A stretch of 64,000 nucleotides of DNA from contig OZ023267.1 of NCBI GenBank assembly GCA_964006375.1, forward strand, positions 82,648,906-82,712,905, read 5' to 3'. The DNA comes from Tillus elongatus (Eukaryota > Arthropoda > Insecta > Coleoptera > Cleridae). Positions 49,006-59,787 of this stretch are shown here, piece by piece (the stretch's first letter is position 1; the number at the start of each line of letters is the position of its first letter). The notes under the pieces are model-generated. The model made no database searches. It was not told the DNA's origin and saw only the letters and a program-made list of their open reading frames with translations. The translations under genes were made by a program, and so were the position numbers.

Positions 49006-50105
49006 TAACCCTTAGTTGCTTCCCCAGTGGGCGGAAGCTAACCCTTTCCATGCCCCAGAATGCCTTGAAGGAGGTTCCTTCAAGGGCTCTGTAAGATGTC
49101 GGGTCGATCGAGAAGGCGAGCGTCTGTCCTTTCTCCTCTGCCTTCCTGCTTAGAACCGACCAGTGTTGCGTCCCCAGTTCAGGGTTCTGGATCTTAAGTC
49201 TGCTGATCACCGTCTCCTGTGGGACGGTGTCATTGATCCGTACGAGGACCTTGCGTCTCTTTGGGAGTTCCTTGGGCTCGACGGCTGTCTAGTCCGCCCC
49301 CTCCCAAATCTGACCGAGGCCCCCGATCGTTTTCCGCAGCCAGTCCCGCGACTGCGGGCCGGCACAGGTTGTCCAGAGGATGCCCCCCCGTCAGGCGCGT
49401 CCGGTGGAACTGAGGCGGGCTCTCCCCTTCCTGAAGAGAGTCCACTGCAGCTACCACCGCAGCCTGGATCAGGTCCGCCTTCCCCTGGTCTAGCGTGACC
49501 TCAGGATGGCGTCTGTCAATCACCGCCATCCCGAGGCCATCCGCAGCCTCCCTGTAAGAGCCAGTCTGCGCCGGTGTTCCGGCCTTGGTTCCTTTGGGAG
49601 GTCTGTCTGTAGTAGGCGTGCTAGAGCCAGAGCGCGGCGTCTTCCGACTCGCACTCTCCTCTTGCGCCTTTACAGGCACCCTGGCCCCTTTGGAACGTCT
49701 GTCTGTAGTGGGCGTGCTAGAGTTCGAGCGCGTCCTCTTCTGACCCGCACTCCCCTCTTGCGCCTTTACAGGTTTCTCGACCGTCCAGGTCCCGGCCGCC
49801 TTTTTTTGCGCCCTCCGGAGCTTCTTTCTTTGCGCCCCGGAAAGACGCTTGGACTGCCGGGGCAGTCCCTCTACTCTAACAGTAGAGTCCTCACTGGTGG
49901 AGGGGCCCCCGGAGTCCGCGGAGCTCGCCGCCCTCAGGTGGGACCCAGCCTCCAGCTTGGGTGTCGGGGACAGGTCTCTGGCCGAAGCTACCCCCTGATC
50001 CCCCGTATCTACGCCGGTCGTGGAACCTCCAGAGTCCGCTGCCGCCCACTGGCTCGTCTCCGTTTCCGGGATAGACTCAAGGCACAAGTCTGTAGCCGGA
50101 GCCAC
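48995..50105 (-). pseudogene. LINE-A copy 1 ORF1 (Gag-like, DUF4780-type)
   Basis: The first part (49230-50105) is Ser/Thr/Pro/Lys-rich and likely disordered, with QSKRLSGAQRKKLRRAQKKA and two similar repeats (SNSSTPTTDR, SGSSTPTTDR). It then goes into GMAVIDRRHPEVTLDQGKAD, the start of a domain I recall as DUF4780, common in ORF1 of such insect elements. The last part (48995-49210: QNPELGTQHWSVLSRKAEEK, FKAFWGMERVSFRPLG) is in another frame after a frameshift near 49230. It ends 11 bases inside ORF2. ORF1 products bind element RNA. Start codon uncertain. Confidence 0.65.
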
Positions 50106-50519
50106 TCCTCGGCCTCATTGGTTTTGGTTTTGTATGTGTTTATTATCTTCATGTTGTTCCCACGAGAATGGGGGAAATACTGTCCACACCATCAGAACTC
50201 CCTGTGTGGTGCAAGGCGGGTTACTCTGGAGGGTTGCCTGGTACTCCAGAGGTTCCGTTCACGACACCATCGCCCTGGTGCCATCCATCCATAGGCACGG
50301 GTCACGTGACACCGTAGATTGGGGGAGTTTAGTTCGACCTCCTTGTCTAGATCCGTCATGTTTAGTTATTAGCAGGGTCACCTCGTGCAGGATGCGGATT
50401 TTTACCGCGCATGACGGTCTTGGGGAAAGCTTCATCGGGAGTTTATGTTGTTATTTCCACTTCCTCAGCTTGCCCCCTGGAGTCCTTTCGCCCGCGACTC
50501 CTTAACCCCACCCTTAGCC

Positions 50520-53500
50520 TTACTCCACCCATTCCAAAATCACTGTGCCTTGAACTAGTCTGCACAGCGATTGGTAGGGTGAAGTTTTATATTGCTCTGT
50601 CTCCGGTCTAGACTGACCGTAGATCAGTTGTCTTTTGCGGTCCAGAGCTATACACTCACACAAGATGTGCTGGGCTGATTCCTCCCCCTCGCCGCAGAGT
50701 CTGCATGCGAGGTCCCCTTTGAACCGCCCCATTTTATGCAGGTGTTGACGGCCATGTGTCCCGTCAAGAGACCTGTTGTGTTTCTGAGCTGTCCTCTGCT
50801 AAGATTTAGCAGTTCCACAGCTCTGTTTGAACTGGGTCCGTCAATTATTGACTTCCCATGTCTGAGCCCTGGACAGTCCGCCCAGTACACCTTGTGTTGG
50901 TTTCTGACCCAGGACTTAATGGCTCCCCTGGCAGTGCTCTTTGACACGCCCAGAGCCGGTTCTGGTCCCATAAATGGTTCTGCTGACCCTCTCTTCGCGA
51001 GACTGTCAGCTTCTTCATTGCCTTTGACCCCCGAGTGACCCGGCACCCAGATGAGGGTCACCTCATTATGCCCAGCCAGGTCGCTCATCTCGTCTCGGCA
51101 CTCACTCACCAGCCAGGAATTTACCCGTGGGCTACTTAGTGCCTTAAGGGCTGCCTGGCTGTCTGTGGCTATGAGCACCCGCTTGTTGGTGTAGCCCCTC
51201 CTCTTGTTCTCCCACACACAGTGCAAGATGGCGTACATCTCGGCCTGAAACACCGTTGCATGGGCTCCGAGCGAAATACTTTGACTTACCCTCGGTCCTT
51301 CCGAGTAAACACCTGCCCCCGTCCCACGCTCCCCGTCGGATCCGTCCGTGAACCAGACGAGCGCATCCCGTGGTATGCCCGGCGTCTTCTCCCGCCATGT
51401 CTCGCGGTCGGGGATTTCCACTTTAAAGTTGTTTTCCCTGCACACTCGCGGGCTCGCGAAGTCTGACCTCATTTCAAGCATGGGCTCCCTCACGATCTCC
51501 TGAATTTTGCAGTGGCCCCAGTCTACCATTGCAGGCTAGTCTGTATAGCCCTAACCTGGCCTCGCTCATAATAACTAAGTGTGTGTGTGTGTGTGGGGGG
51601 GGGGGGGGATCCAGCAACACCTCCATGGCGGCTGTTGGGGTTGAAGACATGGCCCCTGTGATGCCTAGGCAAGCCATCCTTTGGATCTTGCTTAGTTTTT
51701 GTTTGGCACTGGATTGTGTCACCTTAGGCCACCAGACCAGTGCCGCATATGTTAACGATGGTCTGACAACCCTTGTGTACGGCCAGTGGCCCATACTAGG
51801 TCTTAGTCCCCACGTTTTTCCATATAGCCGCTCAGTGACGGCTAAGGTCATGACAGCCTTACACAGTATTTTTCCAATGTGACCATTCCAGGTTAGCTTA
51901 GAGTCCAATACGACCCCAAGATATTTTACCTCCCTGGCCATTGGAATGTTCCTACCATATAGAGTGAGAGTTCTGTGGCTCTCCCACTTCCTCCTCCTTG
52001 TAAACAGTATGATGGTTGCTTTCTCGGGGCTCACCCCGAACCCTTGACCAACTGTCCCCCTCCACCACTTTCAGTGTTGTCTGCATGCGTTCCCACACTG
52101 TGTAACCTTTCCTTGGACTATGATGACAATGTCGTACGCATAGCCCTGTACCTCATACCCCCCTCCCGAGAGCCTCCCCAGCAGGTCGTCCACCACTAGG
52201 CACCAGAGCAAGGGAGACAGAACGCTTCCCTGCGGACACCCCGCCGCGACCCCCGCCAGCAAAGTCCCTCCCGCGAGTGAGGCGAACACCGTCCTGTCCT
52301 TGAGCATGGAACCGACCCACCTGCAGCAGGTCTCCTCTATTCCACGCTCCCTGACAGCTGTCAGAACTGATCCGAATGAGGTGTTGCTGAAGGCCCCCTG
52401 TATGCCTAGGAAGGCCCCCAGCGCCACCTCCCTGTTCTCCAGCGTATTCTCTAGTTTCAACACCAGTTGGTGCAGTGCTGTTTCTGTTGAGAATTCTGCT
52501 CTGTATGCATATTGTCTGCAGTGTAGGGGATATGCTTCCAGTACACCGCCCCTAATCTGCCGGTCGAGCAGTTTTTCCACTGTTTTTAGCAAGAAGGACA
52601 TGAGACTTATTGGCCTCAGGGACATTGCCTTGTCTGTTGGACGCCCAGGTTTAGGAATCAATACAACCCTGGCCAGTCTCCATGCCCTCGGAATGTACCT
52701 CAGATTGAGGCTGGCCCTCATAATGAGGGTAAGCGCCGGCGCCAGTATATGTATCCCCTGTTGGAGCATGATGGGCATTATTCCATCAAATCCCGGGGAT
52801 TTGTATGGCTTAAAGCTGTTAACGGCCCATCTCATTTTGCTCCAAGTAACCACCTCTTTAGCGACTGTCCAGTCTACTCTAGATGCCCCCCTATAAGGCA
52901 CCTCTATTTCTGAGTGTTCCCAGTCCGGAGGTGATTGGTTTATTATGTTACAGCCGGGGAAGTGCATCTGGAATAAAATTTACATAGTTTCCTCCCCCTA
53001 ACTTGTAAAGCCTCCCGTGGATGTTCTAAGGGAGCCTATGTTGGTCTGAGTGTCCTTGGACAGGATCTTGTGTAGTCGAGCGCTCTCGGACGTGTTCTCC
53101 ACTTCCTCGCAGTGCCTCCTCCACGACTCCTTCTTGGCGTCCCTCAGTCTTTTGTTATAGGTCGTTAGGGCCAGTCTATATTCATCCCATGCTCCCGACC
53201 TTTTGGCCGCGTTAAACAGCTTACGAACCTGCGTCCTCCTTCCGAGTCCGCCTTGCGGGGGTTCCGGTACCATATCGTTTGTCTTTCGACTTTGGCGATT
53301 TCAAACCGGATGTATCTGTGGTCTGAGTGACTTCTCCAGACACAGCCCAGTTCTTAACAAAGTCACCCAAAAACATGGTGGAAACTGTTAGATTTAAGAC
53401 TTCCTCACGGCGTGTTGTGACAAAGGTCGGTTTATTACCTCTATTCAATATGTCTGGATTAAATTTCATAAAGAATTGTAGAAGTGTCTCACCCCTGGGG

Positions 53501-53950
53501 TTTGTGTCCGAGCTTCCCCACAACTCAAGGTGCGCGTTCGCATCCATGCTGATGATGGTCTGCCATCCACCGGTTCTGCTACCCACCATCAGCTGCTCCA
53601 ATTCCTTGGGTGGAGGAGGGTCCGTGCTGCCCTGGCAGATAGGCTGACCCGACAGTAATGTCCCTCGGCCTATCCGCTCCTCCACATCGGATTTTGATCG
53701 TTGTCAGGTCCCTGGAACAGAAATTAATTAAAGGCGGGAACACTATACCTTTCCTGACAAAAATGCAGGCCCTCGAGTTCTCGCTGGATCTGCTGTAGGT
53801 GAGCTTTCCAGCAGCTCCGCCAAATCCCTTGATCTCTCCTTTATAGGAGTACGGTTCCTGGATCAGGGCCACATCCGTGTTCCTCAGAGCCATCAGTAGT
53901 CTGGCTACTCTACAGTGGTGGAGGTTGACCTGAAGGAACCTAAGTCCCAT
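50520..53950 (-). pseudogene. LINE-A copy 2 ORF2 (inactivated)
   Basis: Starts MGLRFLQVNLHHCRVA and keeps the endonuclease Glu (IQEPYSYKG) lost in copy 1. A deletion of about 190 bp removes the region after the SDH motif. The RT catalytic box reads GYAYDIVII in place of YADD, so a catalytic Asp is Tyr (GAC to TAC at 52134-52136). A 4 base deletion near 52100 followed by a 2 base deletion near 52055 scrambles about 20 residues before the frame recovers. Two further deletions (20 bases at 51518, 4 bases at 50745) break the frame before and after RNase H. RNase H residues (WFTDGSD, QAEMYAI, TDSQAA) are intact. Confidence 0.85.
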
Positions 53951-54955
53951 TAACGCCTAGTTGCTTCCCCAGTGGGCGGAAGCTAACCCTTTCCAGGCCC
54001 CAGAATGCCTTGAACGAGGTGCCTTCAAGGGCTCTGTAAGACGCCTGGTCGATCGAGAAGGCGAGAGTCTGTCCTTTCTCCTCTGCCTTCCTGCTTAGAA
54101 CCGACCAGTGTTGTGTCCCCAGTTCAGGGTTCTGTATCTCCAGTCTGCTGATCACCGTCTCCTGCGGGACGGTGTCATGGATCCGTACGAGGACCTTGGG
54201 TCTCTTTGGGAGTTCCTTGGATTCGACGGCTGCCCCCCCCCCCCCCCCCCCATCCGGCCGAGGCCCCCGATCATTTTCCGCAGCCAGTCCCGCGATTGCG
54301 GGCCGGCACAGGTTATGCAGAGGATGCCCCCGCCAGGCGCGCCCGGTGGAACTGAGACGGGCTCTCCCCTTCCTGAAGAGAGTACACCGCAGCTACCACC
54401 GCAGCCTGGATCAGGTCCTCGTTCCCCTGGTCTAGCGTGACCTCAGGATGGCGTCAGTCAATCACCGTCATACCGAGGCCATCCGTAGCCTCCCTATACG
54501 AGCCAGTCTGCGCCGGTGTTCCGCCTTGGCCCTTTTAGGAGGTCTGTCTGTAGTAGGCGTGCTAGAGTCCGACTGCGGCGTCTTCTGACTCGCACTCTCC
54601 TCTTGCGCCTTTACAGGTTTCTCGAGCGTCCACGTCCTGGTTGCCATTTTCTGAGTCCTCCGGAACTTCTTTCTTTGCGCCCCGGAAAGACGCTTGGACT
54701 GCCGGGGCAATCCCTCTATCCCTCACTGGTGGAGGGGCCCCCAGAGTCTGCGGACCTCGCCGCCCTCAGGTGGGACCCAGCCTCCAGCTTGGGTGTCAGG
54801 GACAGGTCTGTGGCCGCAGCTACCCCCTCAACCCCGTATCTACGTTGGTCGTGAGACCGCCAGAGCCCGCGGACGCTGCCGCCCCCTGGCTCGTCTCCGT
54901 TTCCGGAATAGACTCAGGGCACGAGTTTGTAGCCAGAGCCACTCCTAGGGTCTCA
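53940..54955 (-). pseudogene. LINE-A copy 2 ORF1 (inactivated)
   Basis: Contains PRQSKRLSGAQRKKFRRTQK and one SDSSTPTTDRPPKR unit where copy 1 has two. The C-terminal part (53940-54155: QNPELGTQHWSVLSRKAEEK) overlaps ORF2 by 11 bases, as in copy 1. The C run at 54234-54251 and several indels disrupt the frame. Confidence 0.6.
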
Positions 54956-55342
54956 TTGATTTTGGTTCCATATATATTTGATCTTCATGTTGTTCCCACG
55001 AGAATGGGGGAAATACTGTCCACACCATCAGAACCCCCTGTGTGGTGCAAGGCGGTTTACTCTGGAGGGTTGCCCGGTACTCCAGACGTTCCGTTCCCGA
55101 CACAATCACCCTGGTGTCATCCATCCCTAGGCACGGGTCACGTGACAACGTAGATTGGGGGAGTTTACTTCGACCTCCTTGTCTAGATCCGTCATGTTTA
55201 GTTATCAGCAGGTCACCTCGTGCAGGATGCGGCTCTTCACCACGCATGACGGTCTTGGCGAAAGCTTCATCGAAAGTTTATGTTGTTTCCGCTTCCTCAG
55301 CTTGCCCCCTGGAGTCCTTTGGTCCGCGATTCCTTGACCCCA

Positions 55343-55498
55343 CCTTATTGCCTTATTGCGGCTCTGTCTTACTTCATAATTCACCACTCCACTAGCTTGC
55401 TGTCTATGTCACTCACGCTGTCTTTGCTGCTTGTTCGTTCAATCACGCGGTCTCACGGGACACGATTCTACCGTTCAAACTGCATATGCGGCCGATAT
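55343..55498. other. Flank beyond the 5' end of LINE-A copy 2
   Basis: Not LINE-A sequence; start of a GC-richer island running to about 56729. CCTTATTGCCTTATTG forms a small direct repeat at the border. Confidence 0.4.
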
Positions 55499-55960
55499 TT
55501 ATATCGTAGCCCCAATAACGTTCTCGCCTTTTGAAGCCCATTTTCTCTCCCCTTCACATGTCCAGTACTTGTAGAGGTTCACTATTTTGCTCACTTTTTT
55601 GTCTATCACGTTTCTGTTCATGTATAGGGCACTCTCCAGTAAAGCCGCACTTTCACCATTCTGGTCACAAAGGGCCGCTATATATACGCGATCTCTGTAG
55701 TTCAGCGACCCCTGCAGGGTTTTCTGCCGTAACAGCCTTTCTATACGGTTGGGACAATAGCTGAAGATATCACATATTTCGTTCCAACACTTTACGACCT
55801 CCCGTTTTCTCGAATATTCCATTGGTGCAATTTTCGGTTGCTCCCTCTCATACGCCGCTTCAATTCCTCCGCTCGGATCTACTTTTCCCTTACATTCTCT
55901 GTATCCTTGGTTAGGTCCCCGTTTATCTGTCTGCCCATTGGTCGGCGGTTGTAGATATTC
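55499..55960 (-). CDS. Unrecognised 153-codon ORF in GC-rich island
   Basis: Open from just after TAG at 55961-55963 to the stop at 55499. It has an internal ATG at 55822 with a 107-codon remainder. The sequence before that ATG (TNGQTDKRGPNQGYREC, GKVDPSGG) is polar. The later part looks globular: SRKREVVKCWNEICDIFSYC, RIERLLRQKTLQGSLNYRDR, VYIAALCDQNGESAALLESA. The reading after CGCGTAG could be an exon following an acceptor. Composition is balanced, not low-complexity. No family recognised; it may belong to the element whose transposase-like piece lies divergently at 56190. Confidence 0.4.
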   Translation of the reverse strand, partial: EYLQPPTNGQTDKRGPNQGYRECKGKVDPSGGIEAAYEREQPKIAPMEYSRKREVVKCWNEICDIFSYCPNRIERLLRQKTLQGSLNYRDRVYIAALCDQNGESAALLESALYMNRNVIDKKVSKIVNLYKYWTCEGERKWASKGENVIGATI

Positions 55961-56189
55961 CTACGCGCACCGATGCTTTTCGGTTCTGTCCTTGCTTTGG
56001 TCCCTTCGTATGCGCTGAGTTCGCAGTTCAATCCTATGTTACACGCGGGTCCCTTCTTCTGCTACTGTTGCTATTTTACGTTGTTTGTGGTCCAGGTGCT
56101 CGTTATGGCTGGACAAACTGTGTCTGTGTTGCCGACGGTGGAACAGTGCGGATATAACGTTTGCGGTTTATGTGCAATGAAAAACACTG

Positions 56190-56530
56190 TTGTGGAACAA
56201 CGTGGCCTTAACAGACTCTCTAAGGGTCCACGGCGCCATCCTCTGTCACACATGCTGCCCCGGGTGTTCGCGCAAGTTGCCTGTTATGTACCACGGTGGT
56301 GTGCCTGTCTTCAATTACGACAGGCGATACACAAGGAGACATCGTGGTACATGCAGGCTCCGTCGGTCTGCGGTGGCTGGTACCTTCTTTTCGGGGGCCC
56401 GCATCGAAATGCAACAAGTGTGTCACTTAGTCATATACCTATCTCATAATCCGCCGCGGGTGCGTTTTGCGATCGAGGAGACGGATTTAACGGCGCACAC
56501 GGTTGTAGATTGGTTTAATTTCATCAGGGA
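56190..56530 (+). pseudogene. ISXO2/Merlin-like transposase N-terminal region
   Basis: The frame reads CHTCCPGCSRKL (zinc-ribbon-like Cys), RRYTRRHRGTC, AGTFFSGARIEMQQVCHLVI and HTVVDWFNFIRDF. The spacing of G(T/S)FF, a hydrophobic helix, then TVVDWxNFxRD is what I know from ISXO2-like (IS1595/Merlin) proteins ahead of their DDE domain. The catalytic domain was not seen downstream; after 56530 the frame is hydrophobic and unconvincing. The upstream part is in a different frame. Assigned from motif memory only, so a profile search is needed. Confidence 0.5.
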
Positions 56531-56729
56531 TTTTATTTTCTTACTCCCTTCCTTCTTGGTGTCTTGCGTTTTCTCTATGTGGACCCTTGGCTGCTGTTTC
56601 TGTCTCCATCCATCCCCGTCTGTTTGCTTCGGCCGACTGGCCGTCTTCCTGGGTGCCCTCTCCGCTGCTGTTCAGCGACCTAGGGCGACTGGGTTCTTTA
56701 TTCGGGGGTTTGGGGCGTAAGGGGAAAAG

Positions 56730-56973
56730 TGCTCAAGGGTTATCTTGCAGCTCCTTCCTTCGGTTGTTGATGCTTGATGACACCTGTCACAGGGATCCAA
56801 CTGTTGGTTGTACTTGCAACTTCGGTGGCTGTTGTTGCCAACTGTTACAGGAGTGCCAATGTCGTAACTGCCTCTGGTGGCTGTTGTAGGCACTGAGGGA
56901 AGTTTTCAGGATGGGAGTGTACAGGGTCGGAACAGGGAGATTGAGCGTGGGGATCAAACAATATCTGAACACA
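56730..56973. repeat. Direct repeat (LTR-like), left copy, 244 bp
   Basis: Begins TGCTCAAGGGTTATC and ends GAACACA (TG...CA). Matches 59788-60032 at about 90 percent. A purine tract AAGGGGAAAAG directly precedes it (56719-56729), as a polypurine tract precedes a 3' LTR. Confidence 0.8.
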
Positions 56974-57149
56974 ACATACCGCCCACCAAATCACGATCCG
57001 GCATTATTTTAGAAAAGAGAAAAAAAGTTTGAATTGGTTGTGCATGACGAGACCAAAAGGACATGACATTAATATCGAGATCAGTGCTAAAGTCATTGCA
57101 TATCCATATATACCCACACATATATACATATAGATATAGATAAGACAGG

Positions 57150-57318
57150 TAGTAACTTAAAACTAAACTGACTTTAAGAAACTAAAACTAGAAGCGGTTA
57201 CTGTTGGCATAACAGGCACAGTTTGATTTGTCACTGGACCAACAGTACCATGAGTTTAGCGAAGGAAGTCCCGCCCACCATCTGGAGCATGAGGGCAGCG
57301 ACTTTAAATCTGTGAGAC

Positions 57319-57411
<93 letters not shown>

Positions 57412-57560
57412 TAAACTGTTAACCTAAGACTAAACTTACTCGAGGAACTAAAACTAATGATGGTTACTGCTGGAGCAATGGACATAGTTTGATTTGTTAT
57501 CGGACCCACAGTAACATGAGTTTAATGAAGGAAGGCCATGCCATGCACCATGGGACTGGG
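57150..57560. repeat. Tandem duplication pair 1, interrupted by (TA)n
   Basis: 57150-57308 and 57412-57560 are about 75 percent similar (CACAGTTTGATTTGTCACTG / CATAGTTTGATTTGTTATCG; CATGAGTTTA). The (TA)n at 57322-57410 lies between them. Confidence 0.75.
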
Positions 57561-57595
57561 GGGCTGAATGAAATAACTGTAGGAGTAAGCAGGTG

Positions 57596-57916
57596 TTAAT
57601 GGTCAGCCTTAGCAGAAAGCTGACGCTTTATTGTATAGATTTTGATGACAAGACGGTCAACTGTAACGCTTGCCTCGAATAACGTGTTAATTCTTTCTTC
57701 AGTTGCATTCTCTACCAATGCATGCCTTAGTACATTTTCAACATACGTGTAAATTTCTATTGGTCTGTGATAAACTGTAAGGAATTCAAATACTCTTTCT
57801 TGATCTAGAGAAGCCTGTCTAGCAAGCTCTAGAAGAGCATTTAAACGGAAAATAGATCTTTTACATTGTGCGATCGCCTCTTTCACTGCATACTCCATCT
57901 CAAGAGCAAGACGCAA
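57596..57916 (-). CDS. Unrecognised 106-codon ORF
   Basis: Strongly helical and charged, with an RIN/VDRLVIKIYTIKRQ end. Sequence upstream on the minus strand (57917-57950) is AT-rich and could hold an acceptor. No family recognised. It sits inside the segment bounded by 245 bp repeats. Confidence 0.3.
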   Translation of the reverse strand: MRLALEMEYAVKEAIAQCKRSIFRLNALLELARQASLDQERVFEFLTVYHRPIEIYTYVENVLRHALVENATEERINTLFEASVTVDRLVIKIYTIKRQLSAKADH

Positions 57917-58004
57917 ATAACGAGAAAAAAGACGAGAAGAAACTATAAAAAAAAGGTAATAAAGTTAATTTGAGTATTGAGAATGGAACCCTTGAAGATC
58001 TTTA

Positions 58005-58268
58005 GATAAGCTGTATTGACACCGTAAAAGTATGCCGAAAGGTGAACAATACCGGCTAGAATTAGTTAGAATGTGGATTATACATGCGTATGTCAACAAT
58101 AACGAAGAGATTCGAATTATCACCAGGAGCGTACTAGATAAGCTGTACTGACACCGTAAAAGTGTATCTACAGGTGAACAATACCGGCTATAAGTTGTTA
58201 GGATGCGTATTATACCTGCCCGTGTAAACAATAACCAAGAGATTTGAGATGTCAGCAGGAGCATATTA
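58005..58268. repeat. Tandem duplication pair 2 (132 bp units)
   Basis: Units start GATAAGCTGTATTGACACCG (58005) and GATAAGCTGTACTGACACCG (58137); about 80 percent identical. Confidence 0.85.
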
Positions 58269-58547
58269 AATAAGCTAATAATTTTTAGTTTTTCAAGCGT
58301 ACATAACAATTAACATTAAAAGCAAACGTTAAATAACCAAATTAGTATGTATCGTCACCATAATATGACGAATCCCATTTAATTAATTCTATAAAGTAGG
58401 AGCCACGTGCTCACAACATTATTAAGCACATGAAAATACGGTCCGCGTGTTTTGCTAAGATGACACGACACACAAAACAAACAACAACAAAAAGATGGAA
58501 ACAACAATGATTGTGAATCAGGGGTAACGATTCTACAACTAAACGAG

Positions 58548-59005
58548 AAATAATTAATTTCCAATTATTCACGGAATAAATTAAAAATTAACTCCTAAAA
58601 GGCAAGTGGTTGATAACAACAGTATTATTTGGAAATCACAACAATTTTACGATAGATGAGTAGATCCAATTCATTCAACTCTTAAGAATGCAGCTACGTG
58701 CAATAGGTAAAAGATAAAACAAAGGACACGTTTATCGTTAATAAAAGTACGAAATGGCACACTCAATAAAATTCGACAAATAATTAATTTCCAATTATTC
58801 ACGGAGTAAATTAAAAATTAACTTCCAAAAAGCAACTGGTTGATAAAAATGGTATTATTTGTAAAACATGACAATGTTATGATAGAATAATAGATTTACT
58901 TCATTCAACTTTTAAGAATGCGGCCACGGGCAATAGGTAAAAGACACAGTCCACCTGTCTTATTGTAAATACAAGTACTATTACGAAATGGCACACACAC
59001 ACAGC
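58548..59005. repeat. Tandem duplication pair 3 (230 bp units)
   Basis: Units start at 58548 and 58778 with AAATAATTAATTTCCAATTA and both end with GAAATGGCACAC; about 80-85 percent identical. Confidence 0.85.
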
Positions 59006-59787
59006 AGATAATGAGATTAGTACTGCATAATTCCGCGAAATCTGCACAAAAAACAATTCCTCACTTATTAAGACAATGAATAAATTAATGAACTGATAAA
59101 CATAGCGCTGATTCAAAATAATATGGTCCGATAGGACCAAATGTACGGAGCAGATTGGGTTAAATGTAATGCCGCGAAATACTCAAAGTTTGAATGCGCG
59201 CATTAACATTACGAGTTTAGAAAGACTAGCATCCTGGTTTAATTACCCATTTAATACTCCTGAAGGACCAGAGAAGTGGTTGTTTGTGGGGCAGATTTAT
59301 GAATACACGTGGTAAAAGTAATAACAATTTAATTATGACCGTTACAAAGTTAAATACAGAAAATGAAGGTTGTGATGTAATAATGATATAATAAAAAAAA
59401 AGGTGATTTGCAATTGGAGCCGGGAGGTTGCTGTAATCAGCACGTGATGATGTCGCTGATAGCTGGGGGCGTAGTCCAAAGGGACAAGGTGTTAAACTTG
59501 TCCAGGTGACAGCTGTGAAGACTTGTGGTGTGTTGATACCGCAGTTGAATAAATTTCAAAGCACGGGTCAGTCGCTCGTCGAAAGACTAGTTCTTCCACA
59601 ACGAGGCTCACGGACCTGTCCACGTGTCTATGGAGACAACCGGGTTCTTGACTACGTGCCGCGGGACAGGCGATCTTCCTGTGATGCTCCCTGACTGCTT
59701 GAACGACCACGGACCACTGTGTCTTGACTACCGCTCACGGTTCAGCCAGAACGACCTTACTGGATGCTGGATGATATGGAAGTGAAG

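Larger units (their letters stand above)
45119..50511 (-). mobile_element. LINE-A copy 1, near full length (5.4 kb)
   Basis: Non-LTR retrotransposon of the I/R1/LOA group. In order on the minus strand: 5' UTR (50511 to about 50110), ORF1, ORF2 with endonuclease, RT, RNase H and a C-terminal zinc knuckle, then three 3' tails with oligo-A. The 5' end joins the coding end of copy 2 without any gap. Clade assignment beyond the I/R1/LOA group needs phylogeny; RNase H argues against Jockey. Confidence 0.85.
50512..55342 (-). mobile_element. LINE-A copy 2, near full length but lacking its 3' UTR
   Basis: Same order as copy 1 and very similar to it. On the minus strand the ORF2 stop (about 50520) is followed by GGCTAAGGGT and then GGGGTTAAGGAG, the 5' end of copy 1. 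The whole 3' UTR and oligo-A are missing. The 5' end near 55342 (GGGGTCAAGGAATC) corresponds to 50511 of copy 1. Differences include a deletion of about 190 bp near 53241, a 20 bp deletion near 51518, a GT/G run at 51582-51608 and a C run at 54234-54251. Confidence 0.85.
56974..59787. other. Segment between the 245 bp repeats
   Basis: 2.8 kb without a convincing gene. The ORF at 57596-57916 (minus) reads MRLALEMEYAVKEAIAQCKR and LNALLELARQASLDQERVFE, possibly a real helical protein remnant of 106 codons, but unassigned. The rest consists of three pairs of tandem duplications and a (TA)n array. 59400-59787 is GC-richer. Confidence 0.45.

Noticed and set aside
54172..54440. Pro-rich plus-strand ORFs
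   Set aside because: They arise from a C run in the degraded LINE-A ORF1 on the other strand.
55343..56729. Horizontal transfer from bacteria as the origin of the GC-rich island
   Set aside because: ISXO2-like proteins are also carried by eukaryotic Merlin-type transposons; nothing else bacterial (operon, ribosome sites) is seen.
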